In this document: piece by piece, positions 17,278 through 24,719 of the stretch
Numbering within the stretch: the stretch's first letter is position 1
Layout of the letters: each line of letters opens with the position of its first letter
Assembly (NCBI GenBank): GCA_029834535.1
Contig: JAQMWT010000649.1
Coordinates: 1-24,719 of the forward strand
From: Chrysophaeum taylorii
Taxonomy: Eukaryota; Sar; Pelagophyceae; Pelagomonadales; Pelagomonadaceae
Length of the DNA stretch: 24,719 bases
Direction: 5' to 3'
The notes under the pieces: generated by a model
Databases searched by the model: none
Told to the model about the DNA's origin: nothing
What the model saw: the letters and a program-made list of their open reading frames with translations, nothing else
Program-made: the position numbers and the translations under genes

Positions 17278-17769
17278 TCAAATGATGTGGTTGCGATGAT
17301 ATTCGGCGGTACTGTAAAAGCGAATGTCAATATGGCGGGTGCGCCGTGTGAGACATTGGAGACGGACTTGGGTGACGGTGGTGCTATTATCAACATACAT
17401 TGGGACCGTGTGACGAGGGAGATCAAAGTCATCAAAAAGTTTGAGAAGCCAAGAGAGCTCAGCAGTAGCAGCGTAAAGAGCGAGCAATTCAGCTTCAAAA
17501 GAAGAGCGAGCAAGTAAGTACTGCGAGCGGGAGCAGTAGGCTATCATAGAGCCAGCAAGGAGAAAACAAAAACCAGTTGTAGAGTGGCGGTCATCAGGGT
17601 CGTCGGCCCAGCTGGAGTCGGAATAACCACAGAGACGAAGGGTAGAATCGCGACCAAGAATAAGGGCAAGATCCTGAGAACCGTTGAGATAACGCAGAGT
17701 GTGGGATAAAGCGTGCCAGTGGGGTTTACCAGGATTGTGGGAAAACGCGCACACTGATTGACGGACCAA
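17278..17769 (-). pseudogene. copia RNase H (- copy)
   Basis: 163 codons open. The motifs LRYLNGSQDLALIL, GYSDSSWADDPDDRHSTTGFC, SQYLLARSSFEAELLAL and YVDNST follow the copia RNase H pattern, in which the family shows GYsDaDWAgd..RkSTsG, SStEAEYxAL and cDNxs. The catalytic acidic residues (Asp in YSD, Glu in FEAE, Asp in VDN) are present. It lies in a different frame from the reverse transcriptase, with the switch near 17745, so one frameshift separates the two domains. Confidence 0.85.
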
Positions 17770-18701
17770 GTGATATCAGGGCGAGTCATGATGGAGATGA
17801 AGAGGACACAGCCAACAATACGGCGAAAAGGGATGCGTGCCATGAAGATGTGATCTGGAGAACCAGGAGCAGGACAATCAGCCGCAGAAAGATGAAGACC
17901 TTTGGGAGCGGGAGTGAGTTCGGGTTTACTGTTGATGAAGCGATGTTCGGTAAGGATTTCACGGATAGCATGGGATTGGTCAAGAGTGAGGGTTCTCCGA
18001 GGGCGATCACGCGTAATGCGAAGACCAACGTAAGAGGTGAGATCAAGTTCATTGACGTCAGTGAAAGCGCGGAAACGGAGGAAAAAGGCTTGGTAATGGC
18101 CAATGCAATGACGAGGGTGCGCCACAAGAAGATCATCAACGACCAAAACGAGACGGAGGACGACGGTAGAATTGAGCACGAGCTTGTAATGGCAAGTGTC
18201 ACCAGATCCGCGGACGAAGCCACAATCATTGAGAAGGAAGCGTTCCAAATAAAGCCACCAATTACGACAAGCTTGTTTGCAACCATACCAAGAGCGACGG
18301 AGCTTGTAAACGATTTTGGAACCATCGGTGGGTTGGCGAGGAGCATAGCCTTCGGGTGGCCAGACATAGATGTCTTCGTCAATGGGAGCTTGAATAAAAG
18401 CGGAGCTGACATCCAACTTGTGCAAATCCCAGTCATGAACAGCGACAAAGGTTAGAAAGAAACGGATCGTGACGATGTTGGCAACCGGTGAGTAGGTGTC
18501 ATGATAATCAATGCCGTGAACCTGGGTGTAACCGCGGACAACGAGGCGAGCCTTGTACGATTTGAAGCGGCCAGAGTCATACTTCTTGCGGAGGATCCAC
18601 TTGAGGGTACAAATGTTGCCAGAAAACGTCGAAGGAAGGCGAATAACATCCCAGCAACCAAGCTGACCAAGAGAGCTGTATTCTTTAGCGATGGCTTGCA
18701 A
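17544..18701 (-). pseudogene. pol: copia reverse transcriptase (- copy), best preserved gene of the window
   Basis: 385 codons open. The N-terminal KARLVVRGYTQVHGIDYHDT and YSPVANIVTIR, then LHKLDVSSAFIQAPIDEDIY, VWPPEGY, RRSWYGCKQACRNWW, LVVDDLLVAHPR, GLRITRD and MTRPDITW follow the copia RVT_2 domain in order. The active-site motif is VVDD where copia usually has YVDD; the two aspartates remain. The last 65 or so codons are a frameshifted version of the RNase H entry. Upstream, one frame break separates it from the linker at 18731. RNA-dependent DNA polymerase for element replication is the family role; this copy could be active only if the frame breaks are sequencing errors. Confidence 0.9.
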
Positions 18702-18730
18702 CCAGCCAGGACGCTCAGGATTGGTCGGAG

Positions 18731-19204
18731 CTAAAGCTTCACGTAAATGGGTGGAAGTAATAGTGTTTCGTCAAGGTCTGAATACTGAGACATTTCTTCG
18801 GAAGCAGAGTAATAAACGTGTGCATGGGGATCAACAAGGGTGTTAGCTAAACAAAGGGGAAGGAAGACATAATGAACTAACAAACGAAAGCTAACAGAAG
18901 AGACATACAAAGAGTTACAGGGGGAAACAGAAGCGACAGAGGAAACAGAATCAACATCGTGACAGGAGGAAACAGAATGGCCCGTATCGACATTGTGACA
19001 GGATGAAACAGAATGGCCCGTAAAAAAGTTTGTTGGTTGTTGTAACGCGCGTTGGTCGACTTTGCGCGGTCGGCCCCGTTTGGCACGACGTAATGGTGCA
19101 CGTTTCGTATTGTCCGGTAACAGTGTATTCAGTGACGGTTGAGTTGTTTCAGGGGTGATCAGTCCCGATAAGGCCGGCTCCGGAGCATCAAAAACAGAAG
19201 ACAT
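18731..19204 (-). pseudogene. copia integrase-RT linker with AT-hook-like segment
   Basis: 157 codons open, between integrase and reverse transcriptase. RRAKRGRPRKVDQR contains the GRP core of an AT-hook with basic flanks, and could equally serve as a nuclear localisation signal at the integrase C terminus. It is followed by the duplicated TGHSVSSCHNVD/TGHSVSSCHDVD segment and a Ser/Val-rich stretch. A frame break separates it from the integrase part on one side and the reverse transcriptase on the other. Confidence 0.65.
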
Positions 19205-19265
19205 GGGGCCACGGCCGAAGATAAACGAGGGTCGTAATAAAACAAGTCAGGAAAACGAGAATCCA

Positions 19266-19913
19266 CTAGAGACGGAGGAAGGGGTTGAGTGGACAGTGAC
19301 TTACGCAGAGCGAAATTTTCGTCAAAAACAACATCAATCGAGGTGTGGATGACAGGACCTGTGGGCGTTGAAGCAATATGCGATATCCAGGGCCTGCAGA
19401 GGGATACCCAATGAAGATACCGGTTATAGCTTTGGTAGGCCATTTGTCGCCAGTAAGAATTGCAGCAGGACAGCCCCAAACACGAAGAAAATCGACACGC
19501 GGGAGTGTTTCATGTAGCATTTCATATGGCGTCATATATCCAGGATTAGAGGCATTTGGCATACGCTCAGAGATGAAGTCAGCCGTTTCCATGGCCCAAC
19601 GCCAAAAATCAGGTGGACGCGAGCTTCGCTCGTCATACTCGAATAGACTGCGGTAGAAGTTGGCGACAGTGGCAAAACAGTTGTGGCACGTAAGAACGTC
19701 GCAGATAGCTTGCAGATAGCGTCGCAGTGGCACGTAAGAACATTGCAGATAGCGTCGCGGGTGCTGAGCACGGAATTCACGTCGATAGCAAAACCGAATT
19801 TTAAAGGTCAGAAAAGCGGCGAAAAAGTGCGTGAAGGAGAACCACAAATCACACAGCAAAGAAGCGTCTGTCCAGGATCCCGAAGATGAGCGATCCAACC
19901 ACATAGGAAGCAC
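19266..19913 (-). pseudogene. copia integrase, C-terminal part (- copy)
   Basis: 215 codons open. The diagnostic block WRWAMETADFISERMPN, TPYEMLHETLPRVDFLRVWGCPA, GIFIGYPSAGPGYRIL occupies the second half. The first 90 or so residues (Phe/Leu-rich, with a duplicated RRYLQ segment) do not resemble an integrase core and lack the HHCC finger and DDE triad. The catalytic part of integrase is therefore missing and the element would depend on integrase from another source. Confidence 0.8.
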
Positions 19914-20478
19914 GAAAACTGCGCACGCGAAAAATTGACAGGCACGGCTTAGTTGTGGCAGGTGAAATGCGCGATGGAACGTGATTCGCTGGTTTTACCA
20001 AAACCGACAAGCACAACGAGGAGTGGATCGACGAATAGCTGAAAATGCACAACGGGGAGTGGAGCAACGAATAGGCGAAATACAGAACGAGAAGGGGAGC
20101 AACGACGAGGGGAGAATACAGAATGAGGGGTGGAGCAACGACGAGGTGAAAATACAGAACGAGGGGTTGAGCAACGAATAGCGGAAAATACAGAACGAGG
20201 CGCCTGTGCAATGGGAGCTAAAAACAAAAACGAGGGGCTTCCGTGGGATGGGGTTGTTGATGTGCTTGCATCAGCTTGGAAGAGTCTGGTGGCTGACGAC
20301 GCGGCGGATAGCGCGGCGGAAGTAGTTGTGCATGCCATCGAAATTGGTTGTTGTTGAACTTCTCAAGGGTACAACCACATTCATCGGTACGAAACGCGAG
20401 ACGATAAAACAAAGCCAGTAAGGCTTGAAGCACGATGCACGTAGTCAAATGCGAGGACACACTCGAGGGTGCGTCGGA

Positions 20479-20775
20479 TCAGGTACAATGCCGAGCAACT
20501 TGAACACCAGTGATGAACTTGTTAAGAAAAGACTCAAGTTCATCGATATTGTTGCACACCAAGGAATGCAGTGAAGCAATTGCAGACTGAGCGAGACGAT
20601 CTCCATGACCCATGTAAACATCAGTAATGCGCTTGTAAAGCCGCGTGAAGTTCATATCGCGGTTTTCACGGATATCCGCACGATCAGTATCATGCATTGG
20701 TAGCGCCATGAAGAGTGCACTGTATCAGCGTTGCTGCTTAAGACCAAGTTCTTCTTCAGAGCAGCCAAAGGCGGA
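20479..20775 (-). pseudogene. gag: copia gag-like region lacking its start (- copy)
   Basis: 76 codons (20479-20709) match the C-terminal half of the left-arm gag frame exactly in the readable part (LYKRITDVYMGHGDRLAQ). Just upstream the sequence jumps from GCATTTCCGCC to CTGCGCTTGACTTC, deleting about 212 bp that hold the start codon and first 50 residues. Confidence 0.75.
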
Positions 20776-20818
20776 AATGCTTGAAGTCAAGCGCAGGTTC
20801 GATCGAAACGAACGAACG

Positions 20819-20833
20819 CTGCACCTGCTACCA
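20819..20833 (-). promoter_or_regulatory. Putative primer binding site (- copy)
   Basis: CTGCACCTGCTACCA on the + strand, i.e. TGGTAGCAGG in element sense, directly next to the 5' LTR. Confidence 0.6.
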
Positions 20834-20929
20834 TGTTACGAATGGAATGAGGCGTTAGACTAGCGATAAGAGAAAGACGTAAGGATACTGGATACGTGGT
20901 GCAGGGGTAAGTGTCATAGCTTCCTCACA
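20834..20929 (-). repeat. copia 5' LTR, - copy
   Basis: 96 bp, identical to the other two LTRs. Its outer edge is fused to the tRNA-like module at CACGAAACCAGGG. Confidence 0.9.
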
Positions 20930-21317
20930 CGAAACCAGGGACCTAGGCGCACCACATACCAGAAAATCGTCGTCACCCACACTCCCCAGGCTACACTCAG
21001 CATACAAATCGACCAACAGGATCTGAACTCAAGACGTACGCAACACAACCACCCTAGATTCTCGCTCAAACTTCTTCGCTCTCTCCGATACTACAAGGCT
21101 CGCCGCAGATGGCAAGAAGAAAACATTTTATAAACAGCAACGCTTTTGGCGCATACATTAGCGAAAGAACAGAAAGTAGGCCGCGGGTGAAGCGTTTTGA
21201 AATAAATCGGCTTTACAAAACGCAGATTTTGTCGGCCCGTTTCGAGCATACATTCTCGAAAGAACAGAAAGTATAGGGCCGGTAATGTTTCCTCACGGAC
21301 AGACTCACGTTTCCCAA
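20930..21317 (-). repeat. Linker 6 mirrored
   Basis: Reverse complement of 12757-13143 with B-box-like, TATA and hairpin (21192-21223) parts, ending at CCCAA where the first Helitron-like unit starts. Confidence 0.8.
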
Positions 21318-21409
21318 TCCTAACTACTAATCGACAGATGTTTGTCTCTCTGTCTGTTTGTTTGTTTGTCTGTTTGTCCCTCGATTTAGGGTAAGGATCA
21401 GGTAGGCGC

Positions 21410-22000
21410 GCGAGCCAGGCAGTGATCCTCCAAGCCGTCTACGGCGACCTCGCAGACTGTTTCCACGACCCGCGGCGGCTCTTTCAGCGCGCCATTCTCA
21501 CGCCCCGTCGAAACGATGTTGTCGATGCTGACAACGCGCGCATGACCGCGGCCTTTTTTCCGGAGACGAGGCGTCGGAGTTCTTTCGGCCGACTAGGTTG
21601 GGTCGGAAGACGACGCCTCGCTCTTTACAGTCGAGTTTTGAACTCCCTGACAACCAACGGCATGCTGACTTTGATCGCGAGCTTAAAGTCTTCGCAACCT
21701 CGACCCGTCGCACGGCCACTGCAACGGTACCAGATACATGATCGATCGTGTCGTTGTCACCGAGGCTCCTCCAACCTGTATCCCTTAAGGCCCGCCTACG
21801 CCAAACGATCAACAAGAGCCAGGGCCAGACGCCCCGCGAGGTCGGCGTCCTCTTGCCCAAGCCCGTCTTCTGCCACGTCCAGCTCTACGTGGCTCTCTGT
21901 CGATCGGCAACCCCGAGGATATGCTCTTCTGAGTCGACGACTCCACCCTACCCACACGTGCTGCGCAATACCGATAAGCCCTCCCGGCGTCTACACGCGC
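21410..22000 (+). pseudogene. Helitron helicase C-terminal fragment (right arm, unit 2)
   Basis: Best frame for the first half: LQAVYGDLADCFHDPRRLFQRAILTPR and NDVVDADNARMTAAF, a clear match to the Helitron helicase segment that in the family reads yxdxxylxeRaILxPxNxxVdxiN. Later frames hold INKSQGQTPREVGVLLPKPVF and QLYVALCRSATP, the motif V/VI region. At least two frame changes occur, and the piece between FLNSL and INKSQGQ is too short. The N-terminal ATPase motifs and Rep domain are not in the window. Confidence 0.75.
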
Positions 22001-22009
22001 ACTGTAAGT

Positions 22010-22350
22010 GAACTTACTGGGACCAGGTGAACTTACTGGGGTTTGAGGTTGGGATTAGGGATTAGGTGAACTTAGTGACCAGGTGAACTTACTGGGACCA
22101 TGTGAACTTACTGGCGTTTTAGAGTAAACTCAAAGTTAGCGGCGTGCGCGGATCAAAGCAGCTTAGATTGGCGGAGGCGAGAGCGACGAGCTCGAAGGAG
22201 TGGGGTGAGCACGAGTGGGTTTACGCCGAACTTACTGGGGTTAGAGATTTGGACTAGGTGAACTTACTTATTCATTGTCGAGAAACCTACTGGGACCAGG
22301 TGAACTTACTGGGGTTAGAGATTGGGAGTAGGTGAACTTACTGGCCTGCA
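22010..22350 (+). repeat. Iteron-like array, right arm unit 2
   Basis: Repeated AGGTGAACTTACTGG motifs in two clusters around the same unique core (AAAGTTAGCGGCGTGCGCGG region). One copy is altered to ACCATGTGAACTTACTGG. Confidence 0.8.
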
Positions 22351-22361
22351 CTTGTTAATTA

Positions 22362-23365
22362 TCCTAACTACTAATCGACAGATGTTTGTCTGTCTGTCCC
22401 TCGATTTAGGGTAAGGATCAGGTAGGCCCGCGAGCCAGGCAGGCAGTGATCCTCCAAGCCGTCTACGGCGACCTCGCAGACTATTTCCACGACCCGCGGC
22501 GGCTCTTTCAGCGCGCCATTCTCACGCCCCGTCGAAACGATGTTGTCGATGCTGACAACGCGCGCATGACCGCGGCCTTTCCCGGAGACGAGGCGTCGGA
22601 GTTCTTTTCGGCCGACTAGGTTGGGTCGGAAGACGACGCCTCGCTCTTTACAGTCGAGTTTTGAACTCCCTGACAACCAACGGCATGCTGACTTTGATCG
22701 CGAGCTTAAAGTCTTCGCAACCTCGACCCGTCGCACGGCCACTGCAACGGTACCAGATACATGATCGATCGTGTCGTTGTCACCGAGGCTCCTCCAACCT
22801 GTATCCTTAAGGCCCGCCGACGCCAAACGATCACCAAGAGCCAGGGCCAGACGCCCCGCGAGGTCGGCGTCCTCTGGCCAAGCCCGTCTTCTGCCACGTC
22901 CAGCTCTACGTGGCTCTCTGTCGATCGGCAACCCCGAGGATAGCCTCTTCTGGTCGACGACTCCACCCTACCTCACACGTGCTCCGCAATACCGATATGC
23001 CCCTCCCGGCGTCTACACGCGCACTGTAGGTGAACTTACTGGGACCAGGTGAACTTACTGGGGTTTGAGATTGGGACTAGGTGAATATAGTGACCAGGTG
23101 AACTTACTGGGACCAGGTGAACTTACTGGGGTTTTTAGAGTAAACTCAAAGGTTAGCGGCGTGTGCGGATCAAAGCAGCTTAGATTGGCGGAGGCGAGAG
23201 CGACGAGCTCGAAGGAGTGGTGTGAGCACGAGTGGGTTTACGCCGAACTTACTGGGGTTAGAGATTTGGACTAGGTGAACTTACTGACCAGGTGAACTTA
23301 CTGGGACCAGGTGAACTTACTGGGGTTAGAGATTGGGACTAGGTGAACTTACTGGCCTGCACTTG
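22362..23365 (+). mobile_element. Helitron-like unit 1, right arm
   Basis: Mirror of 10697-11703; starts TCCTAACTACTAATCG directly after TTAATTA and ends CACTTG, then TTGTGGATTATGGGGACTAG of the island flank. Confidence 0.65.
22440..23020 (+). pseudogene. Helitron helicase C-terminal fragment (right arm, unit 1)
   Basis: Same fragment as 21410-22000, with TITKSQGQTPREVGVL followed by a frameshift and an altered QLYVALC block. The Thr-Lys-Ser variant (ITKSQG) also marks left unit 1, confirming that unit order is mirrored. Confidence 0.7.
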
Positions 23366-24719
23366 TTGTGGATTATGGGGACTAGTGGCAAGTCGGGTTT
23401 TTTACGGATTCCCTGGGGGGGCAAGCCCCGACCCCCCGGGAAATTGAGGGGGAGAGCCCTCGCCACAAACCACCCGCGGGGGGCACCCCCGGAACCCCAC
23501 CAACTCGAGGGGCCGTCGCGTCTCGAGGAGCCGACCAAAAACACGCAGTCGCACGCCGTGGAAATCGGGTTTTATCGGTTCTTGAAGATTGTCTGCGTAA
23601 TTTTGCGTTCTTGGTTAGGTGTGTAAGGTTTCCTTCCTTCGTTGCGCGAAGCGTTCTGGGGGTTAGCGTTATGCCTGTTTATTTTCGGCTTTGCATTTTT
23701 GGGGATGGAACTATGTGATGGCGGATGGCCGCTTTCTTAATTGGAGTATTTTTCCCTATAGAAATAAAATTTTTGGTGTAGGGCGGCCGGGGTGGCGGCG
23801 GGGCGTGTGAGAAGGACGGGCGTGGCGCGTAATCCATAGATAGCGGACGCGCCGTCGCGGTCGACGGTCCAGAGGTTCTCGCGGCGAGGACGGCCGCTGC
23901 GGGAAGAGCGAGGCGTGGACGCGGAAAAGGGCGTTTCGCCGTAGACCGCGAGCGGGGAGGTCTTCGCGTCTCCGTCGGCGATGGCCAGAGCGCGGCCACG
24001 GGCGGTCGTCGTGGACGCGCGCGGGCGCGCGGCGGGCGGCGGAGGCGTCGGCGCGCGCGCGCTCGTCGCGGTCGTCGCCGCGTGCGGCCGTGCCGACTCG
24101 CAGCGGCGCCGAAGGGGACGCCGGTGCGCCTCGAATCGAAGGCGCTGGCGCGCACGCGTCGAGCTCGACGAATCGCGACGGCGCGCCGCGCGCGGCGATT
24201 TTTTTTCGGGTTGGTCGACTGGCGTTTTCTACCGCAGGGGAGAGAGTCCGAGTCCGCGGTCGCGACGGCGGTGGCCGCTCACGGCGACGAAGCCGGCGGC
24301 ACGCATAGTATCGAAGCGTGTCGCGACACGGCGGCGCGATAACAGCGCCGACATCTCGAGTCTCGTTCGGTCGCGCGCGTTCTCGAGGACGTCCCGTCGG
24401 AAGAGCGAGTCGTAGCCGTGGAAGCGGGCTTTGACCGCAGACGCGAGCGCGGCAAGCCGTTCTCGATTTCGGTGCCGGTCGCAGCGGCGACGACGCCGGG
24501 ACGCATCGCGCGGTACCGAAGAGTTCGCGCGGAAAAAGGCGAAATCGCGTCGCATTTTTGCGCGCAGAACCCGAAAGAACATCGAAAAAGAAAACCCCGG
24601 CATGCGATGCCATGCCGGCGTCGAGGCTCGCGGCGTCGGCTCGAGCGCGTCGTCCCGTTTGCCGGGCGAAGGCTCCATCGCCGTCGCGTCAACCTTACTT
24701 CAAAGATCGGCCGAGGGTT
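23366..24719 (-). repeat. Array unit 5 mirrored, cut by window end
   Basis: Reverse complement of 9339-10690, with the hairpin run at 23411-23500, the AT-richer tail around 23580-23800, and the leader with CATGGCATCGCATGCCGGGG. It carries more small deletions and substitutions than the rest of the arm. Long frames on both strands are again without domains. Confidence 0.8.

Larger units (their letters stand above)
16915..20929 (-). mobile_element. Ty1/copia-type LTR retrotransposon, - strand copy with both LTRs
   Basis: 4.0 kb between and including two identical 96-bp LTRs. Its right flank is the same tRNA-like site as the + copy (GAAACCAGGG in reverse complement). Its left LTR abuts the truncated + copy, so no target duplication can be read. 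The internal region is short for copia (usually near 5 kb) because protease and integrase core are missing. Confidence 0.9.
21318..22354 (+). mobile_element. Helitron-like unit 2, right arm
   Basis: TCCTAACTACTAATCG start at 21318, CACTTG end at 22354, followed by the TTAATTA remnant (22355-22361). Mirror of 11711-12756. Confidence 0.65.
17353..24719 (-). repeat. Right arm of giant inverted repeat
   Basis: Reverse complement of 9339-16917 with scattered one-base gaps and one larger gap (212 bp of gag, left positions about 13291-13502). Divergence looks uneven: none in the LTR, low in copia and Helitrons, higher in the GC-rich island. Confidence 0.9.

Noticed and set aside
16918..17352. The 435-bp spacer as a distinct element in the palindrome centre
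   Set aside because: It is simply the LTR, 3' region and RNase H end of the - strand copia that the truncated + copy lacks.
17266..18455. Plus-strand frames across 17266-18455 as genes
   Set aside because: They are antisense to reverse transcriptase and RNase H motifs that read clearly on the - strand.

Overview
The window contains almost nothing but repeats and mobile elements, with no ordinary host gene. It is eukaryotic: it carries Ty1/copia-type LTR retrotransposon sequence (integrase, reverse transcriptase and RNase H blocks plus short LTRs) and Helitron-type rolling-circle transposon sequence (C-terminal half of a Pif1-like helicase). GC-rich islands with abundant CpG alternate with AT-rich linkers. 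A protist or alga is my guess, but nothing here fixes the taxon.

Layout. (1) Bases 1-9338 are a diverged tandem array of about 2-kb units. Each unit has a GC-rich island (1.4-1.8 kb, itself built of subrepeats and ending in a run of G-rich hairpins) followed by an AT-rich linker (hairpin module, then in most units a module with tRNA-like B-box motifs). Units alternate between two types, giving a higher-order repeat of about 4.3 kb. One linker has gained a gag-like reading frame (8314-8826) and another a unique 260-bp insert (about 3960-4232). (2) Bases 9339-13143 are one more unit whose linker was hit by two head-to-tail Helitron-like units (10697-11703 and 11711-12756), each carrying a decayed helicase fragment and many copies of the motif AGTAAGTTCACCT. 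(3) Bases 13144-16917 are a copia element on the + strand, with a 5' LTR but truncated in RNase H. (4) Bases 16915-20929 are a copia element on the - strand with both LTRs. (5) Bases 20930-24719 repeat region (2) in reverse complement.

The dominant structure is therefore a giant inverted repeat: 9339-16917 is mirrored by 17353-24719 around a 435-bp spacer. The right arm carries the same insertions at the same sites, so it is a mirrored copy of one locus and not a set of independent insertions. It may be a genuine fold-back duplication or a chimeric-read/assembly artefact; the sequence alone cannot decide. The many single-base gaps between the arms, next to three identical LTRs, favour caution.

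No coding region here looks intact. The gag, integrase, reverse transcriptase and helicase segments are all fragmentary or frameshifted, and the copia element appears to lack protease and the integrase catalytic core, so it is probably non-autonomous. The many long Arg/Pro/Ala-rich reading frames in the GC-rich islands are best explained by scarcity of stop codons.
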